A stretch of 33,787 nucleotides of DNA from CAZLMF01 sp964560565 (GTDB lineage: Bacteria; Bacillota; Clostridia; Oscillospirales; Ruminococcaceae): the NCBI GenBank assembly GCA_964560565.1, contig CAZLMF010000009.1, positions 1 to 33,787 on the forward strand, given 5' to 3'. Below are positions 6,634 through 15,717 of the stretch, piece after piece. The translations under genes were made by a program, and so were the position numbers. The number at the start of each line of letters is the position of its first letter. Position 1 is the first letter of the stretch. Below the pieces are notes generated by a model, which saw only the letters and a program-made list of their open reading frames with translations, searched no databases and was not told the DNA's origin.

Positions 6634-9177
6634 ATGAATCAAAAATACAAGGTAAACGAAGTAGCAAAGGACTTAAATGTTCAAACAACTGAAATTGTGG
6701 AATTACTTACTGCAGCTCAGTTTGAGGGCACAAAAAAGAGTAGCACCGCTCTAACAGAGGAGGAGCTTAACTATATCTTTGAGCATTACACTCAAAATAA
6801 TCAGGTAAAAAGCTTTGATAAGTACTTTGCCACTGTGAAAGACAAGCCAAAGGTAAAGCCGCCAGAGCCGGTAAAGCAGCCTGAAAAGGCAAAAGTAGAA
6901 CCTCCTAAGAAGGAGGAAAATCAAGAAAGCAAACAGGCTCCAAAGCCTGTTATTAAGCCTGCGCCTGAAAGGGTGGCACGCCCAGCACCTCAGGGAACAC
7001 AAGCGCCTCGGGCTGCTCAAGCACCTGCAAGAGGCAATCAGCAGGGGCAAAGAAGCCCTCAGCAGAATTTCTCCAAGCCTAAGCAGGCAATTGCGCCAAA
7101 GCGCCCAATGCCGGCAGCTAATATTCCTGCTAACCTTAAAACAAATGCGCCCCCGGCTTCCCATAAAAGCAAGGGCGAAGTTGTTCAGCGCGGTGAGCAG
7201 GTAGTAAAGCATGTTGACACAAGGGGTAGCTATGTTGAGCTTGATAAGTATAACGAGCATTACGATAAGATTGCACCTGTTGCTGTTACAGGCAAGGATA
7301 ACTTCCGTAAAAGGCAGAAGATTAAACAGAAGTCACAACAGCGCGGAAAACCTCAGTTTTCTCACAAGCGAGAAACCGAGGCAGAAAAGATGCGCCGCTT
7401 AGAGCTTGAGCGTGCAAGAAAGCAGCAGCTCAAGGTGAGCATACCCGATGAAATCGTAGTAAGCGAGCTTGCGTCAAGGCTAAAGGAAACATCATCCTCG
7501 GTCATAAAGAAGCTTATGAAGCTTGGTATTATGTCTGGCATAAACGATGTTATCGACTTTGATACAGCGTCAGTTATAGCGATTGAATTTGGCGCAAAGG
7601 TTGAAAAGGAAGTTGTTGTCACTATTGAGGAGCGTCTATTCTCAGACGAGCAAGCAGAAGACAGCAGCAATCTTCAGCCAAGAAGTCCTGTTGTGGTTGT
7701 AATGGGCCACGTTGACCACGGTAAGACATCCTTGCTTGACCGCATTCGTCATGCTAATGTTACCGCATCCGAGGCAGGAGGCATAACACAGCATATTGGC
7801 GCTTATCGTGTCAATTCAGGTGGAAAGATGATTACTTTCCTTGACACCCCTGGTCATGCAGCGTTTACTTCAATGCGTGCAAGAGGTGCAAGTGTCACAG
7901 ATATTGCAATTATAGTTGTAGCTGCTGATGACGGAATTATGCCTCAGACAGTAGAGGCTATTAACCACGCTAAGGCTGCAAATGTTGGCATAATAGTTGC
8001 CATCAATAAAATGGACAAAGAAACTGCAAACCCCGAGCGCATCAAGCAAGAGCTTACCGAGCATGGGCTTGTAGTTGAGGAATGGGGAGGCGACACTATA
8101 TGTGTTCCCGTATCCGCCGCAACAGGTTTTGGTTTTGATGATCTGCTTGAAAACATCAACCTAATCTCAGAGGTCATGGAGCTTAAAGCTAATCCGGCAC
8201 GCCTTGCAAAGGGCGCAGTTGTCGAGGCAAGGCTTGATAAGGGCAGAGGTCCTATTGCCACTGTGCTTGTGCAAAACGGCACACTTCGCACAGGGGATGT
8301 CATCATTGCAGGCACTGCAATTGGGCGTGTGCGTGTAATGACCGACGACAAGGGCAATATAGTGACAGAGGCAGGGCCTTCAGTTCCTGTTGAGATTATG
8401 GGCCTTGCAGAAGTTCCTGCAGCAGGAGATATACTCAATGCGGTAGCAGATGAGCACCTTGCAAAGGAGCTAGCTGAGCAGCGTAAGCACGAGGCAAAGC
8501 AAGAGGAGTTTAGCCGCTATCAGAAGGTTACACTTGAAAATCTATTTAGCCATATTGAGCAGGGCGAAGTTAAGGAGCTTGGGATTATAGTCAAGGCAGA
8601 CGTTCAAGGCTCAGTTGAGGCTGTTCGCCAGTCCCTTGAAAAGCTTTCAAACGAAGAGGTTCGAGTGCGTGTTATTCACGGCGGTGTAGGCGCAATTAAC
8701 GAAAGTGACGTTATGCTTGCAAATGCTTCAGGTGCTATCATAGTAGGCTTTAATGTGCGCCCGAACGTGATTGCCCTTGAGCAGGCTAAGAATGAGGGCA
8801 TTGAGCTAAAGACATATCGTGTAATATATGACGCAATAGAGGAAATTTCCGCCGCTATGAAGGGCATGCTTGCACCTAAGTTCCGCGAGAATATTCTAGG
8901 TCGCATTGAAGTGCGCCAGGTATACAAGGTTACAGGAGCAGGCATAATTGCAGGCTCGTATGTACTAAGCGGAAAAGTCACAAGGCAGTGCCAGATTCGT
9001 GTTGTGCGTGACGGTATTGTTGTCGCTGAGGATAAGATTGACTCCCTGCGCCGCTTTAAGGACGATGTCAAGGAAGTAGCAGAGGGCTACGAATGCGGAA
9101 TAGGGCTTGATAGGTTCTCCGACCTAAAGGAAGGGGATATATTTGAAGCGTTCATCATGGAGGAATATAAGGATTAG
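6634..9177 (+). CDS. infB: translation initiation factor IF-2
   Basis: IF-2 is the GTPase that brings initiator tRNA to the 30S subunit and promotes 50S joining. The 847 residues start after a good AGGAGG. A short N-terminal IF2_N domain (about 1-55) is followed by a long linker (about 70-250) rich in Pro, Lys and Gln. A second IF2_N-like domain (about 270-330) precedes the GTPase domain, with G1 GHVDHGKT (358-365), G3 DTPGH (404-408) and G4 NKMD (458-461). Domains II, III and IV follow, the last binding fMet-tRNA. It is the largest gene in the rimP operon, 36 bases after ylxQ. The linker length varies widely in the family. Confidence 0.98.
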   Translation: MNQKYKVNEVAKDLNVQTTEIVELLTAAQFEGTKKSSTALTEEELNYIFEHYTQNNQVKSFDKYFATVKDKPKVKPPEPVKQPEKAKVEPPKKEENQESKQAPKPVIKPAPERVARPAPQGTQAPRAAQAPARGNQQGQRSPQQNFSKPKQAIAPKRPMPAANIPANLKTNAPPASHKSKGEVVQRGEQVVKHVDTRGSYVELDKYNEHYDKIAPVAVTGKDNFRKRQKIKQKSQQRGKPQFSHKRETEAEKMRRLELERARKQQLKVSIPDEIVVSELASRLKETSSSVIKKLMKLGIMSGINDVIDFDTASVIAIEFGAKVEKEVVVTIEERLFSDEQAEDSSNLQPRSPVVVVMGHVDHGKTSLLDRIRHANVTASEAGGITQHIGAYRVNSGGKMITFLDTPGHAAFTSMRARGASVTDIAIIVVAADDGIMPQTVEAINHAKAANVGIIVAINKMDKETANPERIKQELTEHGLVVEEWGGDTICVPVSAATGFGFDDLLENINLISEVMELKANPARLAKGAVVEARLDKGRGPIATVLVQNGTLRTGDVIIAGTAIGRVRVMTDDKGNIVTEAGPSVPVEIMGLAEVPAAGDILNAVADEHLAKELAEQRKHEAKQEEFSRYQKVTLENLFSHIEQGEVKELGIIVKADVQGSVEAVRQSLEKLSNEEVRVRVIHGGVGAINESDVMLANASGAIIVGFNVRPNVIALEQAKNEGIELKTYRVIYDAIEEISAAMKGMLAPKFRENILGRIEVRQVYKVTGAGIIAGSYVLSGKVTRQCQIRVVRDGIVVAEDKIDSLRRFKDDVKEVAEGYECGIGLDRFSDLKEGDIFEAFIMEEYKD

Positions 9178-9208
9178 CAGCTAAGCTGCCCACTCAGGAG
9201 GTATAAAA

Positions 9209-9553
9209 ATGCCAAACTATAAGGCTGACAGATTTGCCGAGGATTTAAGACGTGAAATAAGTGCAATAATTCCAATCCTCAAGGACCCACGCATAGGCAC
9301 AATGCTAAGTGTTGTCCGTTGCGAGGTGGCAGGGGATAAATCCTTTGCCAAGGTATATATCAGCAGCCTTGACGGAATTGCTGCGGCTAAGGAGGCAGTC
9401 CGTGGGCTTGAAAGCGCGCAGGGTTTTATCAAAAGGGAGCTAAATGCAAAGCTTCGAATGAGAGTATGCCCTGAGCTTAAGTTTATAGCGGATGATTCTA
9501 TTGAGCACTCATCATATATAAGCAATATGCTCAATAAAATTAACAAGGACTGA
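9209..9553 (+). CDS. rbfA: 30S ribosome-binding factor RbfA
   Basis: RbfA is a KH-fold protein needed for late maturation of the 30S subunit and the 5' end of 16S rRNA. The 114 residues match the usual length and show DRFAEDLRREISAIIP at the start, DPRIG, the SVVRCEVAGDKSFAKVYIS strand region, and the C-terminal RMRVCPELKFIADDSIEHSS. The ATG follows CAGGAGGT at good spacing. It lies 31 bases after infB in the same operon. Confidence 0.96.
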   Translation: MPNYKADRFAEDLRREISAIIPILKDPRIGTMLSVVRCEVAGDKSFAKVYISSLDGIAAAKEAVRGLESAQGFIKRELNAKLRMRVCPELKFIADDSIEHSSYISNMLNKINKD

Positions 9554-9566
9554 TTGGAGGAGTATT

Positions 9567-10541
9567 ATGGGTAAAAGCACTACTATTTCGCAGGCAGCCC
9601 AAATGCTCAGGGAGCGTGACAACTTCCTGATTCTTACTCATGTAAATCCCGACGGGGATACCCTAGGCTCAGGCTTTGCCCTTGCAAGGGCGCTGAGGCT
9701 TATGGGCAAGTCGGCGAATGTTATCAATTCAGAGGAGCTTCCCCTGCGATACTTATTTTTGTTTGAGAGCTATAAGCCACAGGACTTTGAACCTCTTACA
9801 ATAATAGCTGTGGATATTGCTGATGTTCAGCTGTTAGGGGACAAGCTTTCTGTTTATAAGGATAGCGTTGACCTTTGCATTGACCACCACATCTCCAACA
9901 CCTTTTATGCGGCTCAAACCCTGTTAGACTCAAAAGCAGCAGCTACCTGTGAAGTTGTCTATGGTCTTATCCATGAGCTTGGGGTGGAGATTGACAATAA
10001 CATTGCAAAATGCCTTTACACAGGCATTGCAACCGACACAGGCTGTTTTAAGTACGGCAACACCACCGTGCGCACCCATGAAATAGCCGCAAGTTTAATT
10101 TCACATAAAATTGACTTTGCAATGATTAACCATTTAATGTTTGACTTAAAGACTAAGAACAGGCTAATCGCAGAGAAAAAGATAATAGACAGCATGGAAT
10201 TTTTCCTGAAGGATATGTGCTGTATGGTCATACTTACAAAGAATTTAATGGAGGACGCTGGAGTAAGCGAGGAGGAGTTCGACGGACTTTCCAACTTGCC
10301 TCGTCAAGTTGAAGGCGTTCATGTGGGCATCACCATAAAAGAGCGTGATGACAACTACTATAAGATTTCCATGCGCTCATCTGACATTGTGAACGTGTCC
10401 GAGGTATGCCAAACCCTTGGAGGGGGAGGACACGCTAGGGCGGCAGGCTGTCAAATTAGCGCAACCCTTGAAGATACAAAGAAAATTGTTCTAGCCGCAG
10501 TTGAGAAGGCGCTTTCTCCCTATTTGAGTGAGAGAAAATGA
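9567..10541 (+). CDS. nrnA: DHH-DHHA1 phosphoesterase, NrnA-type nanoRNase/pAp phosphatase
   Basis: NrnA-type enzymes degrade very short RNA oligonucleotides and, in several species, dephosphorylate 3'-phosphoadenosine 5'-phosphate. The 324 residues carry the metal-binding DHH-family motifs HVNPDGD (25-31), DIAD (83-86) and DHH (106-108). The DHHA1 domain has the substrate-binding GGGGHARAAGC (285-295). ATG 9567 follows GGAGGAG. Its place between rbfA and truB is the usual Firmicute location. It overlaps truB by 4 bases (ATGA). The exact balance between the two activities cannot be read from sequence. Confidence 0.94.
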   Translation: MGKSTTISQAAQMLRERDNFLILTHVNPDGDTLGSGFALARALRLMGKSANVINSEELPLRYLFLFESYKPQDFEPLTIIAVDIADVQLLGDKLSVYKDSVDLCIDHHISNTFYAAQTLLDSKAAATCEVVYGLIHELGVEIDNNIAKCLYTGIATDTGCFKYGNTTVRTHEIAASLISHKIDFAMINHLMFDLKTKNRLIAEKKIIDSMEFFLKDMCCMVILTKNLMEDAGVSEEEFDGLSNLPRQVEGVHVGITIKERDDNYYKISMRSSDIVNVSEVCQTLGGGGHARAAGCQISATLEDTKKIVLAAVEKALSPYLSERK

Positions 10542-11434
10542 ACGGGATAATTTGCATAAACAAGCCAAAGGGGTTTACTTCTTTTGATGTTATCGCTAAA
10601 ATGCGTGGAATATCCCGTATGAGGCGCATTGGTCACGGAGGCACACTCGACCCGATGGCAACGGGAGTTTTACCGCTATTTTTCGGACTTGCCACTAAAG
10701 CAAGCGACATGATGCCAGACGACATCAAAGCTTACAAAGCAGGCTTTAAGCTTGGTATTTCCACCGATACACAGGATATTACCGGCACTGTCCTCACAAG
10801 CGATACAGACTTTGCAGGGATAGATAACGCAACCCTTGTAAATGTTCTAAAAAGCTTTGAGGGTGAAATAGAACAGCTGCCGCCAATGTATTCCGCTGTA
10901 CAGGTAAACGGGCAAAGGCTTTACGACCTTGCAAGGCAGGGGATTGAAGTCGAGCGCAAAACAAGAAAAGCCACTATCCACGCCATTAGCCTAGAGGAAT
11001 TTTCCCCTGAAATCGGCGAGGGGACACTTAACATCCAGTGCTCAAGGGGAACATATATACGCACCATAATACATGATATGGGTGAAATTTTAGGCTGTGG
11101 GGCGACTATGACCGAGCTTGTAAGGACAAGGTCATCTGGTTTCACACTTGAGGACTGCATAACCATTGAGCAGGCACAAGGGCTTAGCGAAAAGGGCGAG
11201 CTGGAAGGCAAAATCCTCTCTCTTGACCGTGTGTTTGAGGCTTATCCTAAGGCAGTTTTAGACCCAAAGCAAGCTGGAATGTTCAAATGTGGCATACGGT
11301 TGGATGCAGGGAGAGTTGATTTCACAGGCACAGGCGAAATTCACACCGTTTACGATGAAAATGAGCTAATAGGACTTGCCACAATAAATGAGAAAAATGA
11401 GCTGGTTATAAAGCAAACCTTTTTTATACGATAA
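10538..11434 (+). CDS. truB: tRNA pseudouridine(55) synthase
   Basis: TruB converts U55 in the T-loop of most tRNAs to pseudouridine. The 298 residues include the catalytic motif GGTLDPMATGVLPLFFG with the nucleophile at D38, followed by YKAGFKLGISTDTQD and the RGTYIRTIIHDMG strand region. The C-terminal part (about 230-298) has a PUA-like domain. Start ATG overlaps the nrnA stop by 4 bases. It is followed by ribF after 39 bases. Confidence 0.97.
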   Translation: MNGIICINKPKGFTSFDVIAKMRGISRMRRIGHGGTLDPMATGVLPLFFGLATKASDMMPDDIKAYKAGFKLGISTDTQDITGTVLTSDTDFAGIDNATLVNVLKSFEGEIEQLPPMYSAVQVNGQRLYDLARQGIEVERKTRKATIHAISLEEFSPEIGEGTLNIQCSRGTYIRTIIHDMGEILGCGATMTELVRTRSSGFTLEDCITIEQAQGLSEKGELEGKILSLDRVFEAYPKAVLDPKQAGMFKCGIRLDAGRVDFTGTGEIHTVYDENELIGLATINEKNELVIKQTFFIR

Positions 11435-11473
11435 AGCTAAATATAAAAAACATAAGAGCAAATTGGAGAAAGC

Positions 11474-12376
11474 ATGATAGACCTAACTACTAAAAATCAA
11501 GCACCCACCAAAAAGACAGCCGTCGCCCTTGGGCTATTTGACGGGCTCCATAAGGGGCATAGAGCGGTGCTGCAAGGTGCAATAGATTGCAGCAAGCAGG
11601 GGCTCTCCCCCGCAGTTTTCACCTTTGACACCACCAATTGCCTTCCATCAAAGGGCGCAATGAGCATAATGCCCTTTGAGCTAAAGCTTGAAATGCTCGA
11701 GGAAATGGGGATAGAATATATTTTCACCCCGGATTTTGATTCACTGCATGAGCTTTCGCCAAAGGCTTTTGTCGAGGAAATACTTATCGGAAGGTTCAAT
11801 GCCGGGGCAGCCGTTTGCGGCGAGGATTTCCACTTTGGCAAGAATGCAAAGGGAGATAGTAGGGAACTTGCGAGGCTTTGTGCCGAGCATGATATAAACG
11901 TGATTATTTGCCCGGCTGTAAGGCAAGGCGACAAGACAGTAAGCTCCACAGCGATACGGGAATATATAAAGCAGGGGAACATCGCCGCCGCAAATGAAAT
12001 GCTCGGCTTTGAGTTCACCCTAAGACTAAAGGTTATACATGGCACAAGGCTTGGGAGGACAATCGGATTCCCCACCATAAATCAGCAAGCACACGAAAAC
12101 CAGCTTTTGCCGAAGTTTGGCGTTTATGCCTCCACCAGCATAATTGACGGCAAGGAATACCCCTCCATCACCAACATAGGCATTAAGCCCACCGCAGGGG
12201 ACAACTTCACCCCAATAATTGAAACCCATATACTTGATTTTAACAAGGATTTATACGGGCAAAGGGTAACCGTTAGACTACGTGATTTTATACGCAACGA
12301 GCGCAAGTTTAATGGTCTTGAAGAGCTAAAGGCTCAGATACTCAGTGACACAGAGCAAGCAAACAAGGAGAGATAA
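11474..12376 (+). CDS. ribF: bifunctional riboflavin kinase/FAD synthetase
   Basis: RibF phosphorylates riboflavin to FMN and adenylates FMN to FAD. The 300 residues have an N-terminal nucleotidyltransferase domain with the GLFDGLHKGH motif (20-29) and SSTAIREYIKQG (157-168). The C-terminal flavokinase domain has GTRLGRTIGFPTIN (190-203), where the usual PTAN motif reads PTIN, and IETHILDFNKDLYG further on. Start ATG at 11474 follows TTGGAGAAAGC. The stop TAA shares its last base with the first ATG of gltX, so the two genes are probably translationally coupled. Confidence 0.96.
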   Translation: MIDLTTKNQAPTKKTAVALGLFDGLHKGHRAVLQGAIDCSKQGLSPAVFTFDTTNCLPSKGAMSIMPFELKLEMLEEMGIEYIFTPDFDSLHELSPKAFVEEILIGRFNAGAAVCGEDFHFGKNAKGDSRELARLCAEHDINVIICPAVRQGDKTVSSTAIREYIKQGNIAAANEMLGFEFTLRLKVIHGTRLGRTIGFPTINQQAHENQLLPKFGVYASTSIIDGKEYPSITNIGIKPTAGDNFTPIIETHILDFNKDLYGQRVTVRLRDFIRNERKFNGLEELKAQILSDTEQANKER

Positions 12377-13833
12377 TGATGAGTAAGGTACGCACACGCT
12401 ATGCGCCAAGTCCAACAGGCTATATGCATTTGGGCAATCTTCGCACCGCCCTTTATACCTACCTAATTGCAAAGCAAAACGGCGGCGATTTTATTCTTCG
12501 CATTGAGGATACCGACCAAGGGCGCTACGTTGAAGGCGCAACCGAGGTAATATACGACACCCTGCGTAAGGCGGGGCTTAACTGGGATGAAGGCCCCGAT
12601 ATTGGCGGTCCTGTCGGCCCGTATATTCAAAGCCAGCGTATGGGTATGTTTAAGGATTATGCTAAGCAGCTCATTGACAGCGGTCATGCCTACTACTGCT
12701 TTTGCAGCAAGGAAAGGCTTGATGAAGTGCGTAAAATTCAGCAGGCAAGCTCCATTGCCCCCATGTACGACCGCCATTGCAGAGACCTTTCCAAGGAGGA
12801 AGTCGAGGAGCATCTAAAGAAAGGCACGCCCTATGTAATCAGGCAGAGAATGCCCCTAGATGGCACAACAACCTTCCACGATGAAATATTTGGGGACATC
12901 ACTGTTGAAAACTCCGTCTTAGATGACCAAATCCTCATTAAAGCGGATTCCATGCCTACCTATAACTTTGCAAATGTTGTGGATGACCACCTCATGGGTA
13001 TTACCCACGTTGTAAGGGGCAATGAATATTTGTCCTCCACACCTAAATATAACCTGCTATATAAGGCGTTTGGTTGGGAAGTGCCGACCTATATCCATGT
13101 TTCTCCCATTATGCGTGACTCCCAGAATAAGTTCTCTAAGCGCAAGGGCGATCCGAGCTTTGAGGATATGCTTGAGCAGGGCTATTTGACCGAGGCAATC
13201 CTTAATTATACAGCACTCCTTGGTTGGTCGCCAAAGGGCGAGCGTGAGCTTTATACCCTTGACGAGCTTATGGAGGTATTTGATATTTCAGGGCTTGCAA
13301 AGTCTCCTGCAATATTCGACCCGTTGAAGCTTAAAGCGATAAATGCCGAGTATGTGAGGGCTATGGATGCTGACACATTTAAAAAGCATGTGATACCATA
13401 TATCCGTCAAACCTGCAAGCGTGAGGATGCTGATATTGACACCCTTTGCAGCGTGCTCCAGCCAAGATGCGAGGTATTTACCGACATCCCTGAACAGGTG
13501 GACTTTATAGATGAGCTGCCCGAGTATTCGGCAGAGCTTTATGTTCACAAAAAGATGAAAACCAATGAGGAAACCTCTCTTACAGCACTAGCAGAGATAC
13601 TGCCCGTCCTTGAAGGACTTGAGGACTGGTCAACCGACAGCATACATGAGGTGCTTTTTGCGCTGATTGAAAAGCTTGAAGTCAAAAACGGCTTTATCCT
13701 ATGGCCACTGCGCTGTGCATTATCAGGGAAATCCTTTACCCCAGGCGGCGGAATTGAGCTTTGCAAAATAGTAGGCAAGGCTGATAGTATCCAAAGAATT
13801 AAAAAGGGCATAGAGCTGTTGAAAAATATATAA
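12376..13833 (+). CDS. gltX: glutamyl-tRNA synthetase
   Basis: GltX charges tRNA-Glu with glutamate. This class I synthetase of 485 residues has the HIGH-type motif as PSPTGYMHLGN (11-21), the FILRIEDTDQGR segment, and the KMSKS-type motif as KFSKR (252-256). A helical anticodon-binding domain follows from about residue 310. Two adjacent in-frame ATGs exist (12376 and 12379); AGGAG ends at 12370, so 12379 has the better spacing, but both are possible. It takes the last place of the rimP operon, where rpsO often follows ribF in other Firmicutes. No terminator is obvious after it. Confidence 0.97.
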   Translation: MMSKVRTRYAPSPTGYMHLGNLRTALYTYLIAKQNGGDFILRIEDTDQGRYVEGATEVIYDTLRKAGLNWDEGPDIGGPVGPYIQSQRMGMFKDYAKQLIDSGHAYYCFCSKERLDEVRKIQQASSIAPMYDRHCRDLSKEEVEEHLKKGTPYVIRQRMPLDGTTTFHDEIFGDITVENSVLDDQILIKADSMPTYNFANVVDDHLMGITHVVRGNEYLSSTPKYNLLYKAFGWEVPTYIHVSPIMRDSQNKFSKRKGDPSFEDMLEQGYLTEAILNYTALLGWSPKGERELYTLDELMEVFDISGLAKSPAIFDPLKLKAINAEYVRAMDADTFKKHVIPYIRQTCKREDADIDTLCSVLQPRCEVFTDIPEQVDFIDELPEYSAELYVHKKMKTNEETSLTALAEILPVLEGLEDWSTDSIHEVLFALIEKLEVKNGFILWPLRCALSGKSFTPGGGIELCKIVGKADSIQRIKKGIELLKNI

Positions 13834-13841
13834 ACGCAGCT

Positions 13842-13870
13842 TTGCTATATACCTGTGTGTTCATTCTAAA
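13842..13870 (+). promoter_or_regulatory. possible weak promoter of the Gld-like ABC operon
   Basis: TTGCTA (13842-13847) and TCTAAA (13865-13870) are separated by 17 bases; each matches 4 of 6 consensus bases. It would give a leader of about 95 bases before the GTG at 13970. Readthrough from gltX is an alternative, because no terminator is visible between them. Confidence 0.35.
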
Positions 13871-13893
13871 ATATATATGTAAGTTAAAAGTGT

Positions 13894-13925
13894 GTAAATT
13901 TGTAAATCTGTAAATCAGTAAAGAA
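13894..13925 (+). repeat. four tandem imperfect 8-bp repeats (GTAAATNN)
   Basis: The units GTAAATTT, GTAAATCT, GTAAATCA and GTAAAGAA follow one another directly in the gap between gltX and the ABC genes. This may be simple AT-rich slippage or a protein-binding site; nothing in the sequence decides between them. Confidence 0.55.
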
Positions 13926-13969
13926 GCAAACTAATCCGCAGTAAAAAAGTTCAAGGAGGTAATAATCTA

Positions 13970-15007
13970 GTGATAGAGGTAAAAGAACTTACCAAGAGAT
14001 ACGGCGATAAAATTGCTGTTGATCGTGTATCCTTCTCTGTTAATGAAGGCGAGATTCTCGGCTTTCTAGGCCCAAACGGCGCAGGGAAGTCCACCACCAT
14101 GAATATCCTTACCGGCTATCTTTCCTCAAATGAGGGCAAGGCGATGATTAACAACATCGACGTGCTTGAAAGCCCTGTTGAGGCAAAGCAGAATATCGGA
14201 TATTTACCGGAGCATCCACCGCTATACATGGATATGACCGTTCGGGCATATCTTGACTTTGTTTACGACTTAAAGAAATGCACTCTTCCTCGCAGAACTC
14301 ATATTAATGAGGTATGCAATGTAGTGAAGATTGAAGATGTGTACAACCGCGTTATAAAGCACCTTTCCAAGGGCTATCGCCAGCGTGTAGGGCTTGCACA
14401 AGCCTTAATCGGCAACCCGAAGGTGCTAGTTCTTGACGAGCCGACTGTTGGACTTGACCCTAAACAGATTATCGAAATCCGCAGCCTTATCCGTAATCTT
14501 GGTAAGGCTCATACCGTCATTCTCTCAAGCCATATTCTTTCAGAGGTGCAGGCGGTATGTGACAGGGTAATTGTAATCAACCACGGCAAAATCGTAGCTG
14601 ATGACACCGCGGACAACCTATCCCATGACCTTTCTGCCGACCATAGGCTTACCGTTTGCATTGAAGGTCCTGAGGTTGAGGTTAAGAAACAGCTGTCCTC
14701 AATCCCTGGAATGGTTAAGGTCTCCACAGTGCGCCCCCATGAGGGAGGCGTAGTTGAGTATACCCTTGATTCAGTTGAGGGTACGGACGTTCGCCGTGAG
14801 ATGTTCATGCGTCTAAGCGCTCGTAACTGGCCTATTATGCTGCTTAAAACAAACGAGCTGAGCCTTGAGGATATATTCCTAAAGCTTACCCTTGAAGATA
14901 ACTATTTTGACGAGGATTCAGCGTCGGTGAAGCGCAGCCAAAAGGCAAAGCGCCAAAAGGCTCAGGAAATCGAATCTAAATCAGCAAACGGAGGTGAGCA
15001 GCTATGA
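13970..15007 (+). CDS. ABC transporter ATP-binding protein (GldA-like)
   Basis: This 345-residue cytoplasmic ATPase has Walker A GPNGAGKST (34-42), signature LSKGYRQRVGLAQAL (132-146), Walker B VLVLDEPT (152-159) and the switch histidine in SSHIL (about 188). After the ATPase core it has an extra C-terminal domain and a charged Lys/Glu-rich tail from about 315. The start is GTG, with AAGGAGGTAAT just upstream. It resembles ABC-2 type subfamily members such as GldA. The next gene, its permease partner, overlaps by 4 bases. The cargo or function is unknown. Confidence 0.93.
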   Translation: MIEVKELTKRYGDKIAVDRVSFSVNEGEILGFLGPNGAGKSTTMNILTGYLSSNEGKAMINNIDVLESPVEAKQNIGYLPEHPPLYMDMTVRAYLDFVYDLKKCTLPRRTHINEVCNVVKIEDVYNRVIKHLSKGYRQRVGLAQALIGNPKVLVLDEPTVGLDPKQIIEIRSLIRNLGKAHTVILSSHILSEVQAVCDRVIVINHGKIVADDTADNLSHDLSADHRLTVCIEGPEVEVKKQLSSIPGMVKVSTVRPHEGGVVEYTLDSVEGTDVRREMFMRLSARNWPIMLLKTNELSLEDIFLKLTLEDNYFDEDSASVKRSQKAKRQKAQEIESKSANGGEQL

Positions 15008-15708
15008 TAGCAATCTTTCGCAGGGAGCTAGGCTCATATTTCTCCTCTCCCGTTGGATATGCTTTCCTTGCTATATTCTATATCTTTTCGGGCTTATTCC
15101 TTAAAAGCTATACCCTAGCGCGTTCGACCACCGACCTATCGGGTGTGTTTGTGAGCATGTTCACAATACTTGTTTTCCTTGTTCCTGTACTTACAATGCG
15201 ACTAATGAGCGAGGAAAAGCGTCAAAAAACTGACCAACTGCTTTTAACATCTCCTGTCACTATAACAGGAATTGTAGTAGGGAAGTTCCTTGCAGCCTTT
15301 TTGATTTTTTCTCTAGGCGTTGCAGTTACACTTGTATATGCAGTGGTGCTTTCAGGTTTTGGAGCTGTTTCATGGTCAGTGGTATTTGGAAATATCGTAG
15401 GGATGCTGCTCTTAGGAGCTGCATTTATAGCAATAGGCATTTTTGTATCAAGCCTTACTGAAAATCAAATTATTGCAGCTGTTGGCGGCTTTGCAATTTT
15501 AATGATATTCATGCTTATTGATATGATAGCAGCGGCTATCCCAATCAAATTCCTAAGCGATGCTGTGTATGCACTGTCCTTTACGGATAAGTACAACGAA
15601 TTCGCCGTTGGAATATTCAACTTCTCAAGCGTGCTGTTCTTCATAAGCTTTGCGGTTGTGTTTAATTTTCTCACAATCCGTGTGCTTGAACGCCGCCGCT
15701 GGGCTTAG
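15004..15708 (+). CDS. ABC-2 type permease (GldF-like)
   Basis: This 234-residue integral membrane protein has about six hydrophobic segments and the ABC-2 N-terminus IAIFRRELGSYFSSPVGYAF, with LTMRLMSEEKRQKTDQLLLTSPV between the second and third segments. This pattern is typical of GldF/NosY-like permeases. The gene begins inside the ATPase stop (ATGA overlap) with a GGAGGTGAGCAGCT site, so the two are co-translated and probably form one transporter. The third gene starts 9 bases after it. Confidence 0.9.
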   Translation: MIAIFRRELGSYFSSPVGYAFLAIFYIFSGLFLKSYTLARSTTDLSGVFVSMFTILVFLVPVLTMRLMSEEKRQKTDQLLLTSPVTITGIVVGKFLAAFLIFSLGVAVTLVYAVVLSGFGAVSWSVVFGNIVGMLLLGAAFIAIGIFVSSLTENQIIAAVGGFAILMIFMLIDMIAAAIPIKFLSDAVYALSFTDKYNEFAVGIFNFSSVLFFISFAVVFNFLTIRVLERRRWA

Positions 15709-15717
15709 GAAAGGGGT

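Noticed and set aside
6751..7260. Long minus-strand frame opposite the infB linker
   Set aside because: Leu/Arg-rich shadow of the repetitive Pro/Lys/Gln linker; no start signal and no recognisable domain.
7944..8438. Minus-strand 164-residue frame opposite the IF-2 GTPase domain
   Set aside because: Ser/Thr/Pro-rich antisense product, typical of a shadow frame opposite a conserved gene.
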